64,000 nt of DNA, from NCBI RefSeq assembly GCF_003955715.1, contig NZ_CP034463.1:930001-994000 (forward strand), in the 5' to 3' direction. The notes beneath the pieces are model-generated. The model saw nothing but the letters and a program-made list of their open reading frames with translations, was not told the origin of the DNA and did not search any database. Shown piece by piece: positions 52,804 to 63,358 of this stretch; the first letter of the stretch is position 1; each line of letters begins with the position of its first letter. This DNA is from Streptomyces aquilus (GTDB lineage Bacteria > Actinomycetota > Actinomycetes > Streptomycetales > Streptomycetaceae). The position numbers were made by a program, and so were the translations under genes.

Positions 52804-53679
52804 TCACGCCGGATGCGGTACGACCGCCACCGGGCACGCCGAGTGGTGCAGGGCGGCGTGGGCGACCCGGCCGAGTTGCAGGCCGAGGTGGCCTTTGCGT
52901 CGCTTCGCGCCCACCACCAGCAGGTCGGCGCCGTGCGAGGTGGTCACCAGGACGTGGTGGGCGGGGCCCTCCAGCGTGCGGGGACGTACCTCGACGTCCG
53001 GCGGGGCGTCGCGCAGGGCCTCGGTCAGGGACTTCTCGGCCTCCTCCGCGTGCAGCCGGGCGGGGGCGTCGGCCAGCAGGGGGTGGTCGGTGGTCTCGTG
53101 CGCGGGGCATCGCCAGGCCTTCACGGCGTCCAGGACCACCCCGCGCCGCCGGGCCTCCTCGTAGGCGAACCGCCGGACGGCCGCCGCCTCGTCGGGGTCC
53201 TCGCCGATGCCCACGACGACGCGGCCGTGGGTGCCGTGCGCGGCCTTGGTGTCGTGGTTGCCGCGCAGCACGATGACCGGGCAGTGGGCGTGGGCGGCGA
53301 CCGTCAGGCTGACCGACCCGAGCAGCGCTTCGGCGATGCCGCTGCGGCCGCGGGTGCCCACGACCAGCACGGAGGCGTTGCGGCCCTCGTGCACGAGGGT
53401 GTACTCGGGTTCTTCGAAGACGACGTCGGTGGTCACCTTCAGCTCGGGCTGCCGACTGCGGGCGCGTCGGGCGGCGCCGGCGACGACGTCCTGCGGCAGC
53501 ACCTCGGCGTCGGGCTTGCCGAGGTCATGGGCGAGGGCGGCGCCCTCGTAGCGGTCCCACCGGCAGGCGTACACCACCCGCAGCGGCACTCCTCGCAGCG
53601 CGGCCTCGTCGGCCGCCCAGTCCGCGGCGCGCAGGCTCGGTTCGGAGCCGTCGACGCCTACGACGACGGGCAGTTCCAT
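52804..53679 (-). CDS. universal stress protein, two UspA domains
   Basis: 291 residues. Domain 1: VVVGVDGSEPSLRAADWAADEA with GTRGRSGIAEALLGSVS. Domain 2 (about 150-290) has VVVGIGEDPDEAAAVRRFA and a degenerate loop GAKRRKGHLGLQLGRVAHA. GGGGAGGTGAACGTG precedes ATG 53679, five bases after the ADH stop. Last gene of the USP-ADH-USP operon transcribed from 55638. Confidence 0.92.
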   Translation of the reverse strand: MELPVVVGVDGSEPSLRAADWAADEAALRGVPLRVVYACRWDRYEGAALAHDLGKPDAEVLPQDVVAGAARRARSRQPELKVTTDVVFEEPEYTLVHEGRNASVLVVGTRGRSGIAEALLGSVSLTVAAHAHCPVIVLRGNHDTKAAHGTHGRVVVGIGEDPDEAAAVRRFAYEEARRRGVVLDAVKAWRCPAHETTDHPLLADAPARLHAEEAEKSLTEALRDAPPDVEVRPRTLEGPAHHVLVTTSHGADLLVVGAKRRKGHLGLQLGRVAHAALHHSACPVAVVPHPA

Positions 53680-53684
53680 CACGT

Positions 53685-54707
53685 TCACCTCCCCAGGGCG
53701 AGGTCGAAGACGATGCGGGCCTTGACCTGGCCGCGCAGGACGTCCTCGATCGACTCGTTGACGGACGACAGCGGCCGGGTCTCGCTGATGACCTTCGTGC
53801 GGCCGGCCGCGTGCAGGTCGAACACCTCGGCGAGGTCCTGCCGGGTGCCGACGATGGAGCCGATCACGCTCGTCCCGTTCAGGACGGTGTCGAAGATCGG
53901 GACCTGGATCGTGCCGTGCGCGGGCAGCGCGACCATGACGAGCTTCCCGCCGCGCCGCAGCCCGGCGTTGACTGCCGTGAAGGCGGCCTCGTTCACGGCG
54001 AGGGCGATCGCCGCGTGGGCCCCGCCGTGTTCCTTGAGGACCTCGGCGACGTCCTGCTTGCGGGCGTCGATGACGAGGTCGGCACCGAGTTCCGCGGCGA
54101 GTTCGAGCTTGTCGTCGGTGACGTCGATCGCGGCGACGGTGGCACCGGCGATCTTCGCGTACTGCACGGCGAGATGACCGAGTCCGCCGACGCCGGAGAT
54201 CGCGACCAGCTGGCTCGGGCGCACTCCCGCGACCTTGAGCGCCTTGTACGTCGTCACGCCCGCGCAGGTCAGCGGGGCGGCGTCGACGGCGCTGACGCCG
54301 TCGGGCACCGGCTGGGCGAAGTCGGCCCAGGCGAGCATCTTCTCGGCGTAGCCGCCGTCGCAGCCGTACCCGGTGTTGATCTGCTGCTCGCACAGCGTCT
54401 CCCAGCCGGACAGGCAGTGCTCGCACCGCCCGCAGGCCTTGCCGAGCCACGGCACCGCGACCCGCTGTCCGAGGCTCAGGTGGGCGACGCCGGCGCCGAG
54501 TTCCTCGACGATGCCGACACCCTCGTGCCCGGGCACGAACGGGGGGCTGGGTTTGACGGGCCAGTCGCCGTGCGCGGCGTGGATGTCGGTGTGGCACAGC
54601 CCGGAGGCCTCGACCCGGATGCGGACCTGTCCGGGGCCGGGTGCGGGGTCGGGGCGCTCCTCGATGACCAGGGGCTCGCCGAAGGCCCGTACGACGGCTG
54701 CCTTCAT
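53685..54707 (-). CDS. zinc-dependent alcohol dehydrogenase (AdhP/AdhT type)
   Basis: 340 residues. CHTDIHAAHGDWP and GHEGVGIVEELG hold the catalytic zinc ligands; CGRCEHCLSGWETLC the structural zinc cysteines. VAISGVGGLGHLAVQYAKI is the NAD-binding loop followed by AIDVTDDKL. Length and motifs match the AdhP/AdhT ethanol-active group, which interconverts alcohols and aldehydes with NAD(H). Upstream AGAGGAGTTGACCCC sets ATG 54707. Position between two USPs in a box-controlled operon suggests fermentative NADH disposal under low oxygen. Confidence 0.95.
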   Translation of the reverse strand: MKAAVVRAFGEPLVIEERPDPAPGPGQVRIRVEASGLCHTDIHAAHGDWPVKPSPPFVPGHEGVGIVEELGAGVAHLSLGQRVAVPWLGKACGRCEHCLSGWETLCEQQINTGYGCDGGYAEKMLAWADFAQPVPDGVSAVDAAPLTCAGVTTYKALKVAGVRPSQLVAISGVGGLGHLAVQYAKIAGATVAAIDVTDDKLELAAELGADLVIDARKQDVAEVLKEHGGAHAAIALAVNEAAFTAVNAGLRRGGKLVMVALPAHGTIQVPIFDTVLNGTSVIGSIVGTRQDLAEVFDLHAAGRTKVISETRPLSSVNESIEDVLRGQVKARIVFDLALGR

Positions 54708-54732
54708 GGGGTCAACTCCTCTGTTGGTGACG

Positions 54733-55638
54733 TCAGTTGTGGGCGACCACGGCGACAGGCGCGGTGGCGTGGTGCAGGACGGCATGCACGACGGGCCCGA
54801 CATGGGCCCCGAGGGCGCTGCGCCGGATGCGGCGGCCGACGACGACCAGGCTGGCGTCCCGGGCGGCGTCCACCAGCCGGTTGCCGGGGCTGCCGGAGGC
54901 GGGTGCCTCGGTGACCTCGACGTCCGGGTACTTCTGCCGCCAGGGCTTGAGCGCCTCGGCCAGGGCCGCGGCTTGCTGACGTGTGATCTCGTCGTGCAGA
55001 TACGGGTCGGCGGACAGGCCGTAGACGTAGTACGGCGGCAGGTTCCAGCCGTACACGGCCCGCAGGCCGGTACCGCGCCGGGCGGCCGTCTCGAAGGCGA
55101 AGCCGATGACGGTGTCGTCGGGGCTGTGCGGATCCAGTCCGAGGACCACCGGCTTGAAGGGGGTGGCGGCCGAGGGGATGCCGACCGGGTCCGCCTCGTG
55201 CTCGTCGGCGGCCTGTTCCCCGGCGCGGACCAGGACGACGGGCCGTTCGGCGTGGGCGATGACGGACAGGCCGACGGAGCCCACCAGGAATCCGCCGAGT
55301 CCGCTCAGCCCGCGTGAGCCGAGGACGAGCAGTTCGGCGTCCTCGGCGGCCTTGGTGAGCACCTCGGCCGCGCCGCCGGTCAGCTGCTCCACGGTCACCT
55401 CGACACCGGGGTGCCGCAGCCGCAGTCCCTCGGCGGCCTCGCGGGGAATGCGCTCGCTCCAGTGCTGCTGGGTCTCCGCGCCGAGGAGCGGGGCCTGGGC
55501 CATGGGGTCCGGGACGGGCTCCCAGACATTGACGATCTTCAACGGCAGGCCGCGCAGCCTCGCCTCGCGGGCCGCCCATTCGGCGGCGGCCCGGCTCTCG
55601 GAGGAGCCGTCGAGACCTGCGACAACGGTGCGCACCAT
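54733..55638 (-). CDS. universal stress protein, two UspA domains
   Basis: 301 residues. Domain 1: VVAGLDGSSESRAAAEWAAREA with GSRGLSGLGGFLVGSVG. Domain 2 has the degenerate GRRIRRSALGAHVGPVVHAV. It is a close paralogue of the product of 3785-4690, same length and many identical segments (for example ARLRGLPL / ARLRGSPL). First gene of the USP-ADH-USP operon; 25 bp to the ADH start. Two excellent boxes lie upstream. Confidence 0.93.
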   Translation of the reverse strand: MVRTVVAGLDGSSESRAAAEWAAREARLRGLPLKIVNVWEPVPDPMAQAPLLGAETQQHWSERIPREAAEGLRLRHPGVEVTVEQLTGGAAEVLTKAAEDAELLVLGSRGLSGLGGFLVGSVGLSVIAHAERPVVLVRAGEQAADEHEADPVGIPSAATPFKPVVLGLDPHSPDDTVIGFAFETAARRGTGLRAVYGWNLPPYYVYGLSADPYLHDEITRQQAAALAEALKPWRQKYPDVEVTEAPASGSPGNRLVDAARDASLVVVGRRIRRSALGAHVGPVVHAVLHHATAPVAVVAHN

Positions 55639-55698
55639 GAGTTCTGCCTCCTGTCGGTGTCTGTGTTCAGCGTCGCGCCTGGTGACGCCGGTGCAGCA

Positions 55699-55734
55699 GG
55701 GGCCGCAGGTCCCCGCGCGGGGCCGAACGGCCCA
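55699..55734. promoter_or_regulatory. paired DevR/OsdR-like boxes between USP operon and SulP
   Basis: GGGGCCGCAGGTCCCC (55699-55714) and GGGGCCGAACGGCCCA (55719-55734), offset by 20 bp, in the divergent gap between 55638 and 55816. Confidence 0.7.
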
Positions 55735-55815
55735 CCCTCGGGCGGGGGTCTGAAGGACCCTTTGCCGCAGGGCGTACCGTCGCCGAATCTGAAGGCAGCC
55801 GGCGAAGGGAACCGC

Positions 55816-57528
55816 ATGTCACACGGCTCGGGCGGACGCGCCCCGCGATGGCGCCGTCTCACGCCCGGACTGGCCGCGCTCGCGGGCTATCGCCGGGCCT
55901 GGTGGCGCGGAGACCTGCTGGCCGGGGTCACCGTGGCGGCCTATCTCGTGCCCCAGGTGATGGCGTACGCGGGCGTGGCCGGGCTGCCGCCGGTGGCCGG
56001 GCTGTGGGCGATCCTGCCCGCCCTCGGCCTGTACGCGGTGCTGGGGTCGTCACGCCTGCTGTCGGTGGGCCCGGAGTCGACGACCGCGCTGATGACGGCG
56101 ACCGTGGTGGCACCCCTCGCGGGCGCGGACCCGGACCGTTACGCCACGCTGGCCGCGACGCTCGCGGTGACGGTCGGCCTGCTGTGTCTGGCGGCCCGGC
56201 TGCTGCGCCTGGGTTTCGTCGCCGATCTGCTGTCCCGCCCGGTCCTCATCGGGTACTTGGCGGGCGTGGCCCTGATCATGATCGTGGACCAGCTGCCGAA
56301 GCTGACGGGCGTCGACACCTCGGGCGAGGGCTTCTTCCCCCAACTCTGGTCCTTCTTCAGCCACTTGAAGCAGCTCGACCCGGCCACCACGATCTTCTCC
56401 GCCGTCGCGCTCGCGTTCCTGTTCACGGTGGCACGCCTGTTCCGCACGGTCCCCGGTCCGCTGCTCGCGGTGGTCCTCGGCACCGCGACCGTGGCCGTGT
56501 TCGACCTCGACCACACCCACGGCCTGAAGGTGATCGGCGAGGTCCCCTCGGGCCTGCCCTCCGTCGCGGCTCCCGACCTCACCGAGCTGCCACGGCTGGT
56601 GCTGCCCGCCCTGGGTGTCCTGCTGGTCGCCTACACGGACTTCATCCTCACCGCCCGCGCCTTCGACCCCCGCGACGACAGTGGGCCGGGGCTCGACGCC
56701 GACCAGGAGTTCCTCGCGCTGGGCGCGGTCAACCTGGGCTCCGGCTTTCTGCGGGGCTTCCCGGTCAGCAGCAGCGCCAGCCGTACCGCGCTCGCCTCCT
56801 CTGCGGGCGCCCGCAGCCCGGCGTACTCCCTGGTGGCCGGCGTAGCGGTGCTCGCCGTGCTGCTGTTCCTCAGCCCGCTGCTGGCCCGCACCCCGTCGGC
56901 GGTGCTCGGCGCGCTCGTCGCCTACGCCGCGGTCCGCATGACGGACCTGGCCGGCTTCGCCCGCCTCGCCTCCTTCCGCCGCCGCGAACTGCTGCTGGCG
57001 CTCGGCTGCCTGGCCGGTGTGCTCACGCTGGACCTGCTGTACGGCGTGCTGGTCGCCGTCGGTCTGTCGGTCGCCGAGCTGCTCAGCCGGGTGGCCCGGC
57101 CGCACGACGCGGTGGAGGGGCTGGTGCCCGGCGTGGCCGGCATGCACGACGTGGACGACTACCCCTCGGCCCGCACCATCCCCGGGCTGCTCATCTACCG
57201 CTACGACTCCCCGCTGTTCTTCGCCAACGCCCAGGACTTCCACCGCCGCGCCCTGGCAGCCGTCGACGAACAGGCCGAGCCGGTCCGCTGGTTCGTCCTC
57301 AACACGGAGGCGAACGTCGAGGTCGACATCACCGCCCTCGACGCGGTCGACGACCTGCGGCGCGAACTCACCCGCCGCGGCGTCGTGTTCGCCCTGGCCC
57401 GGGTGAAGCAGGATCTGCTGGACGACCTGGAGGCGTACGGGCTCGTCGAGTCGGTGGGCCGACAGCTGATCTTCCCGACGCTGCCGACGGCGGTGGCGGC
57501 GTACCGGGCCTGGTCGGCCGCGCGCTGA
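55816..57528 (+). CDS. SulP-family anion transporter with STAS domain
   Basis: 570 residues. About twelve membrane helices start with RGDLLAGVTVAAYLVPQVMAYAGVAG, the SulP signature. QEFLALGAVNLGSGFLRGFPVSSSASRTA is the second conserved motif. A STAS domain occupies about 460-565 (LLIYRYDSPLFFANAQDF, LNTEANVEVDITALDAVDDL). Transports sulfate, bicarbonate or another anion. M. tuberculosis Rv1739c, near DosR genes, is of this family. GAAGGGAACCGC precedes ATG 55816. Divergent from the USP operon with two boxes between. Confidence 0.94.
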   Translation: MSHGSGGRAPRWRRLTPGLAALAGYRRAWWRGDLLAGVTVAAYLVPQVMAYAGVAGLPPVAGLWAILPALGLYAVLGSSRLLSVGPESTTALMTATVVAPLAGADPDRYATLAATLAVTVGLLCLAARLLRLGFVADLLSRPVLIGYLAGVALIMIVDQLPKLTGVDTSGEGFFPQLWSFFSHLKQLDPATTIFSAVALAFLFTVARLFRTVPGPLLAVVLGTATVAVFDLDHTHGLKVIGEVPSGLPSVAAPDLTELPRLVLPALGVLLVAYTDFILTARAFDPRDDSGPGLDADQEFLALGAVNLGSGFLRGFPVSSSASRTALASSAGARSPAYSLVAGVAVLAVLLFLSPLLARTPSAVLGALVAYAAVRMTDLAGFARLASFRRRELLLALGCLAGVLTLDLLYGVLVAVGLSVAELLSRVARPHDAVEGLVPGVAGMHDVDDYPSARTIPGLLIYRYDSPLFFANAQDFHRRALAAVDEQAEPVRWFVLNTEANVEVDITALDAVDDLRRELTRRGVVFALARVKQDLLDDLEAYGLVESVGRQLIFPTLPTAVAAYRAWSAAR

Positions 57529-57535
57529 AGCCCGG

Positions 57536-58459
57536 TCAGGCGCCCGGCAGATCGGGCCGCACCAGCGTCCCCGAGCGACCGTGCACGATCTCGTACGCCG
57601 CGTCCAGCGCCCCGATCGCGGCCAGTTGACCGGTGTGCTCCACGAACCGGGCGGCGGCCTCCGCCTTCGGCCCCATGGTGGCGGGGTCGTAGGCGGCGGC
57701 ACGGAGTTCGGCGGGGGTGACGTCGAGCACCGGCCGCCGGTCGGGGGTGCCGTGTCCGGCGTAGACGTTGGGGACGTCGGTGAGGACGAGCAGGAAGTCG
57801 GCCTTCACGTCCTCGGCGAGCCGGGCGGCGGCGAGGTCCTTGTCGACGACCGCCTCCACGCCGCGCAGCGCTCCGGTGGCCCCGTCGGAGACGACGGGTA
57901 CGCCGCCACCGCCCGCGCACACCACCACACTGCCCGTCTCCAGCAGCACCCGGACCGAGTCGCACTCCAGAACTCGCTCGGGCTGCGGTGCCGGGACCAT
58001 CCGGCGTCGGCCGCCCCGCGTCCTGGCCATGACCCAGCCGTGCTCGGCCGCCAGGAAGTCGGCGATCTTGTCCGGGTAGGCCGGTCCGACGGGTTCCGTG
58101 GGCCGCTCGAAGGCCGGGTCGTCGCCTCGCACCTGAGTGTGGGTGAGCAGGGCGACGACCCGGCGCCCGGGCAGCGCGTCGCGCAGGCCGCGCACCAGGA
58201 GGGTGCCGATCAGGCCTTGGGTCTGGGCGCCGAGCAGGTCCAGCGGGTAGGGCGCGGCGAGCGACCGGTTCGCCACGCTCTCGTGGGCCAGTAGCCCCAG
58301 CTGGGGGGTGTTGCCGTGGGTGATGACGAGGTCGTGTTCATGGGCGAGGGCCGCGACGGCGGTGGCGACGCGGACGACGTTCGCCCGCTGGACGTCCGCG
58401 TCCGGCCGGTCGCCGCGGCGGAGCAGGGCGTTGCCGCCGAGGGCGACGACGATGCGCAT
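57536..58459 (-). CDS. arcC: carbamate kinase
   Basis: 307 residues of the amino-acid kinase fold. IVVALGGNALLRRGD is the N-terminal phosphate loop, VCAGGGGVPVV the second glycine motif, and VVDKDLAAARLA with LLVLTDVPNVYAG the nucleotide region. MGPKAEAAARFVE closes the family signature. It makes ATP from carbamoyl phosphate and ADP, usually after arginine or agmatine breakdown; no arcA/arcB is adjacent. GAGGAGTCCAGCC precedes ATG 58459. Fits substrate-level ATP supply without oxygen. Confidence 0.96.
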   Translation of the reverse strand: MRIVVALGGNALLRRGDRPDADVQRANVVRVATAVAALAHEHDLVITHGNTPQLGLLAHESVANRSLAAPYPLDLLGAQTQGLIGTLLVRGLRDALPGRRVVALLTHTQVRGDDPAFERPTEPVGPAYPDKIADFLAAEHGWVMARTRGGRRRMVPAPQPERVLECDSVRVLLETGSVVVCAGGGGVPVVSDGATGALRGVEAVVDKDLAAARLAEDVKADFLLVLTDVPNVYAGHGTPDRRPVLDVTPAELRAAAYDPATMGPKAEAAARFVEHTGQLAAIGALDAAYEIVHGRSGTLVRPDLPGA

Positions 58460-58571
58460 GGCTGGACTCCTCGATCCGGGGCCGCTGGAGCTGGTCCCCA
58501 TCGAACGACGTCCCGTACCCCGTACGCAGGGTGCTGAAGGGCATCGACGCACCGCCGGCCGGCCCTGGGGC

Positions 58572-58587
58572 GGGGCCGGGTGGCCCA
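58572..58587. promoter_or_regulatory. DevR/OsdR-like box between carbamate kinase and cNMP-domain genes
   Basis: GGGGCCGGGTGGCCCA, identical over 16 bases to the box at 18243-18258. It lies in the divergent gap 58460-58703. Confidence 0.62.
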
Positions 58588-58703
58588 TGGCCGGGGCGTG
58601 TCCGGACGTCCACGCTGGTGGTGGTAGCTCCGTATGCCGTCCCGGACGCCCGTGGCTCCCCGTCCCCGGGTCCGTGCGGCACGCGACCCTCTGGAGGCAC
58701 GCC

Positions 58704-59168
58704 ATGAACGCACCCGCAACGACGAGCATGCCGCGGGCGCTGCCTGCCGCACACCGCGAGCGCCTGATGCGGATCGGCCGTGAGGTCTCCTTCCCCGAGG
58801 GCGTCCGGCTCTTCGAGGAGGGCTCTCACGCCGACCGTTTCTGGATCGTCCGCACCGGAACGGTCGACCTGGACATCCGGGTGCCGGGCCGGCGGGCCGC
58901 GGTCATCGAGTCCCTGGGACACAACGAACTCGTCGGCTGGTCCTGGCTGTTCCCGCCGTACGTCTGGCACCTGGGCGCCGGCACATCGTCGCCGCTGCGG
59001 GCGTACGAGTTCGACGCGGCCGCCGTGCGCCGGATGTGCGAGGACGACCCCGAGTTCGGCCGGACGATCGCCCGGTGGGTCGCCGAGGTCGTCGCCCATC
59101 GCCTGCAGGCGGCCCGTACCCGGCTGCTCGACCTGTACGCCCCCTATGGCAGCGGCGGACTGCGCTGA
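58704..59168 (+). CDS. cyclic-nucleotide-binding-domain protein without DNA-binding domain
   Basis: 154 residues. REVSFPEGVRLFEEGSHADRFWIVRTGTVDLDI is a Crp-type beta-barrel start, and the core continues through IESLGHNELVGWSWLFPPY and a closing helix. The helix-turn-helix of Crp/Fnr regulators is absent, and the Arg-Ser phosphate cassette is not evident, so ligand binding is uncertain. TGGAGGCACGCC precedes ATG 58704. A CBS/BON gene follows 37 bp later. Possibly a stand-alone sensor. Confidence 0.85.
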   Translation: MNAPATTSMPRALPAAHRERLMRIGREVSFPEGVRLFEEGSHADRFWIVRTGTVDLDIRVPGRRAAVIESLGHNELVGWSWLFPPYVWHLGAGTSSPLRAYEFDAAAVRRMCEDDPEFGRTIARWVAEVVAHRLQAARTRLLDLYAPYGSGGLR

Positions 59169-59205
59169 CCCGAGTCCCGTACCGATCTCGTACCAAGGAG
59201 TCACC

Positions 59206-59868
59206 GTGCCCGGAACACCGCACATCGTCAGTGACGTCATGACGCGCGACGTGGCCTGCGTGGATCGCGGCGCCGCCTTCAAGGACATCGTGCGGACCAT
59301 GCAGGACCGCAAGGTCAGCGCGCTGCCCGTGGTGGACGGCCGCGGCCGGATCGTCGGGGTGGTCTCCGAGGCCGATCTGCTGCCGAAGGAGGAGTTCCGC
59401 GACAGCGACCCCGACCGGTACACCCAGTTGCGCCGGCTGGCCGACCTGGCGAAGGCCGGTTCGGTCACGGCCGGCGAGCTGATGACCTCCCCCGCCCTGA
59501 CCGTCACGCCCGACGTGACGCTCGCCCAGGCGGCACGGACGATGGCGCGGGCCAGGGTCAAGCGGCTGCCGGTCGTCGACGCCGAGGGCCGGCCGACCGG
59601 GATCGTCAGCCGGGCCGATCTGCTCAAGGTGTTCCTGCGCGGCGACGAGGACATCGCGGAGGAGGTGCGGCGGGAGGTCGTCGCCTATCTGTTCCCGACC
59701 CAGGCGGACGCGGTGCGCGTCGAGGTCCGCGACGGTGTCGTGCGGCTGGGCGGCCGGGTCCGTGACACGTCCCTGGTCCCGGTGGCGGCGCGGTTGGTCC
59801 GCGCGGTGGAGGGGGTCGTGGACATCGAGTTCCGGCTCGACCACGGTGAGCAAGCGGATCTTCACTGA
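59206..59868 (+). CDS. CBS-domain pair plus BON domain protein (short form)
   Basis: 220 residues from GTG 59206, chosen for AAGGAGTCACC upstream. CBS 1: VSDVMTRDVACVDRGAAFKDIV with GVVSEADLLPKEEF; CBS 2: LMTSPALTVTPDVTLAQAARTM with GIVSRADLLKVFLRGDE. BON part (about 155-215): VRVEVRDGVVRLGGRV. Same architecture as 36329-36991. Fifth CBS/BON gene of the window; co-transcribed with the cNMP-domain gene. Confidence 0.9.
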   Translation: MPGTPHIVSDVMTRDVACVDRGAAFKDIVRTMQDRKVSALPVVDGRGRIVGVVSEADLLPKEEFRDSDPDRYTQLRRLADLAKAGSVTAGELMTSPALTVTPDVTLAQAARTMARARVKRLPVVDAEGRPTGIVSRADLLKVFLRGDEDIAEEVRREVVAYLFPTQADAVRVEVRDGVVRLGGRVRDTSLVPVAARLVRAVEGVVDIEFRLDHGEQADLH

Positions 59869-59882
59869 TCCTGCGCGCGACT

Positions 59883-59898
59883 GGGGCCGGTCGGCCCT
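59883..59898. promoter_or_regulatory. DevR/OsdR-like box upstream of the DevR-like regulator
   Basis: GGGGCCGGTCGGCCCT, near-perfect palindrome 83 bp before ATG 59981. A weaker TGGTGCAGTCGGCCCC follows at 59898-59913. Suggests autoregulation. Confidence 0.66.
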
Positions 59899-59980
59899 GG
59901 TGCAGTCGGCCCCGACGGGTGACGATCGTTGGCACGGGACACCCCGCAGTCCGTCACTCACCGGGAAACCAGGGGTCGAC

Positions 59981-60685
59981 ATGACCGAGGTACGCACCTT
60001 TTCGGCACAGGACCCGATCCGTGTCTTCCTCCTCGATGACCACGAGGTCGTCCGGCGCGGCGTGGCGGACATGCTGGACGCCGAGCCGGACATCTCCGTC
60101 GTCGGCGACGCCGCGAACGCCGAACACGCCCTGGTCCGCGCCCCGGCCGTACGGCCGCACGTGGCCGTTCTCGACGTACGCCTGCCGGACGGCGACGGCA
60201 TCACCGTCTGCCGCGAGCTGCGCAGCCGGATGCCGGAGCTCGCGGTGCTGATGCTGACGTCGTTCGACGACGAAGAAGCCCTGCTCGACGCGATCATGGC
60301 CGGCGCGTCCGGCTACGTCCTCAAGCAGATCAAAGGCTCGGACCTGGTGTCCGCCGTGCGCACCGTCGCCACCGGGCAGTCGATGCTCGATCCCGCGACC
60401 ACGGCCCGCCTGATGCGTTCGCTGCGCACCGAGCCCGTCGAGGCCCCGGCGGAGCCGCCCGAGCTGGCGGGACTGTCCCCACGCGAGCGGGAGATCCTCG
60501 CGTTGATCGGCGACGGACTGACCAACCGGGAGATCGGCAAGCGGCTGTACCTGTCGGAGAAGACCGTCAAGAACCACATCTCCCGGCTGCTGGCCAAGCT
60601 CGGTGTCCAGCGGCGGGTGCAGGCGGCGGTCCTCGCCACCCATCTGGAGCATCCGGAGGCGGCGGAGGACCACCCGGCCCGCTGA
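59981..60685 (+). CDS. DevR/DosR/OsdR-like response regulator
   Basis: 234 residues. The receiver domain has acidic Asp19/Asp20, phospho-acceptor Asp65 in VAVLDVRLPDGDG, the LTS switch, and Lys in GYVLKQIKG. The LuxR-type helix-turn-helix (about 160-225) reads LSPREREILALIGDGLTNRE and EKTVKNHISRLLAKLGVQRR. Along the receiver and DNA-binding helices it is very close to M. tuberculosis DosR (for example AVLDVRLPDGxGI, CRxLxSRMP, AGASGYVxKxIKG, SRLLAKLG). No sensor kinase is adjacent. AGGGGTCGAC precedes ATG 59981. It is the most likely reader of the palindromic boxes. Confidence 0.92.
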   Translation: MTEVRTFSAQDPIRVFLLDDHEVVRRGVADMLDAEPDISVVGDAANAEHALVRAPAVRPHVAVLDVRLPDGDGITVCRELRSRMPELAVLMLTSFDDEEALLDAIMAGASGYVLKQIKGSDLVSAVRTVATGQSMLDPATTARLMRSLRTEPVEAPAEPPELAGLSPREREILALIGDGLTNREIGKRLYLSEKTVKNHISRLLAKLGVQRRVQAAVLATHLEHPEAAEDHPAR

Positions 60686-60697
60686 CCGACCGCTCTC

Positions 60698-63354
<2,657 letters not shown>

Positions 63355-63358
<4 letters not shown>

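Noticed and set aside
53685..54707. The ADH as formaldehyde- or glutathione-specific
   Set aside because: Motifs and length fit the AdhP/AdhT ethanol-type group; nothing visible supports a thiol cofactor.
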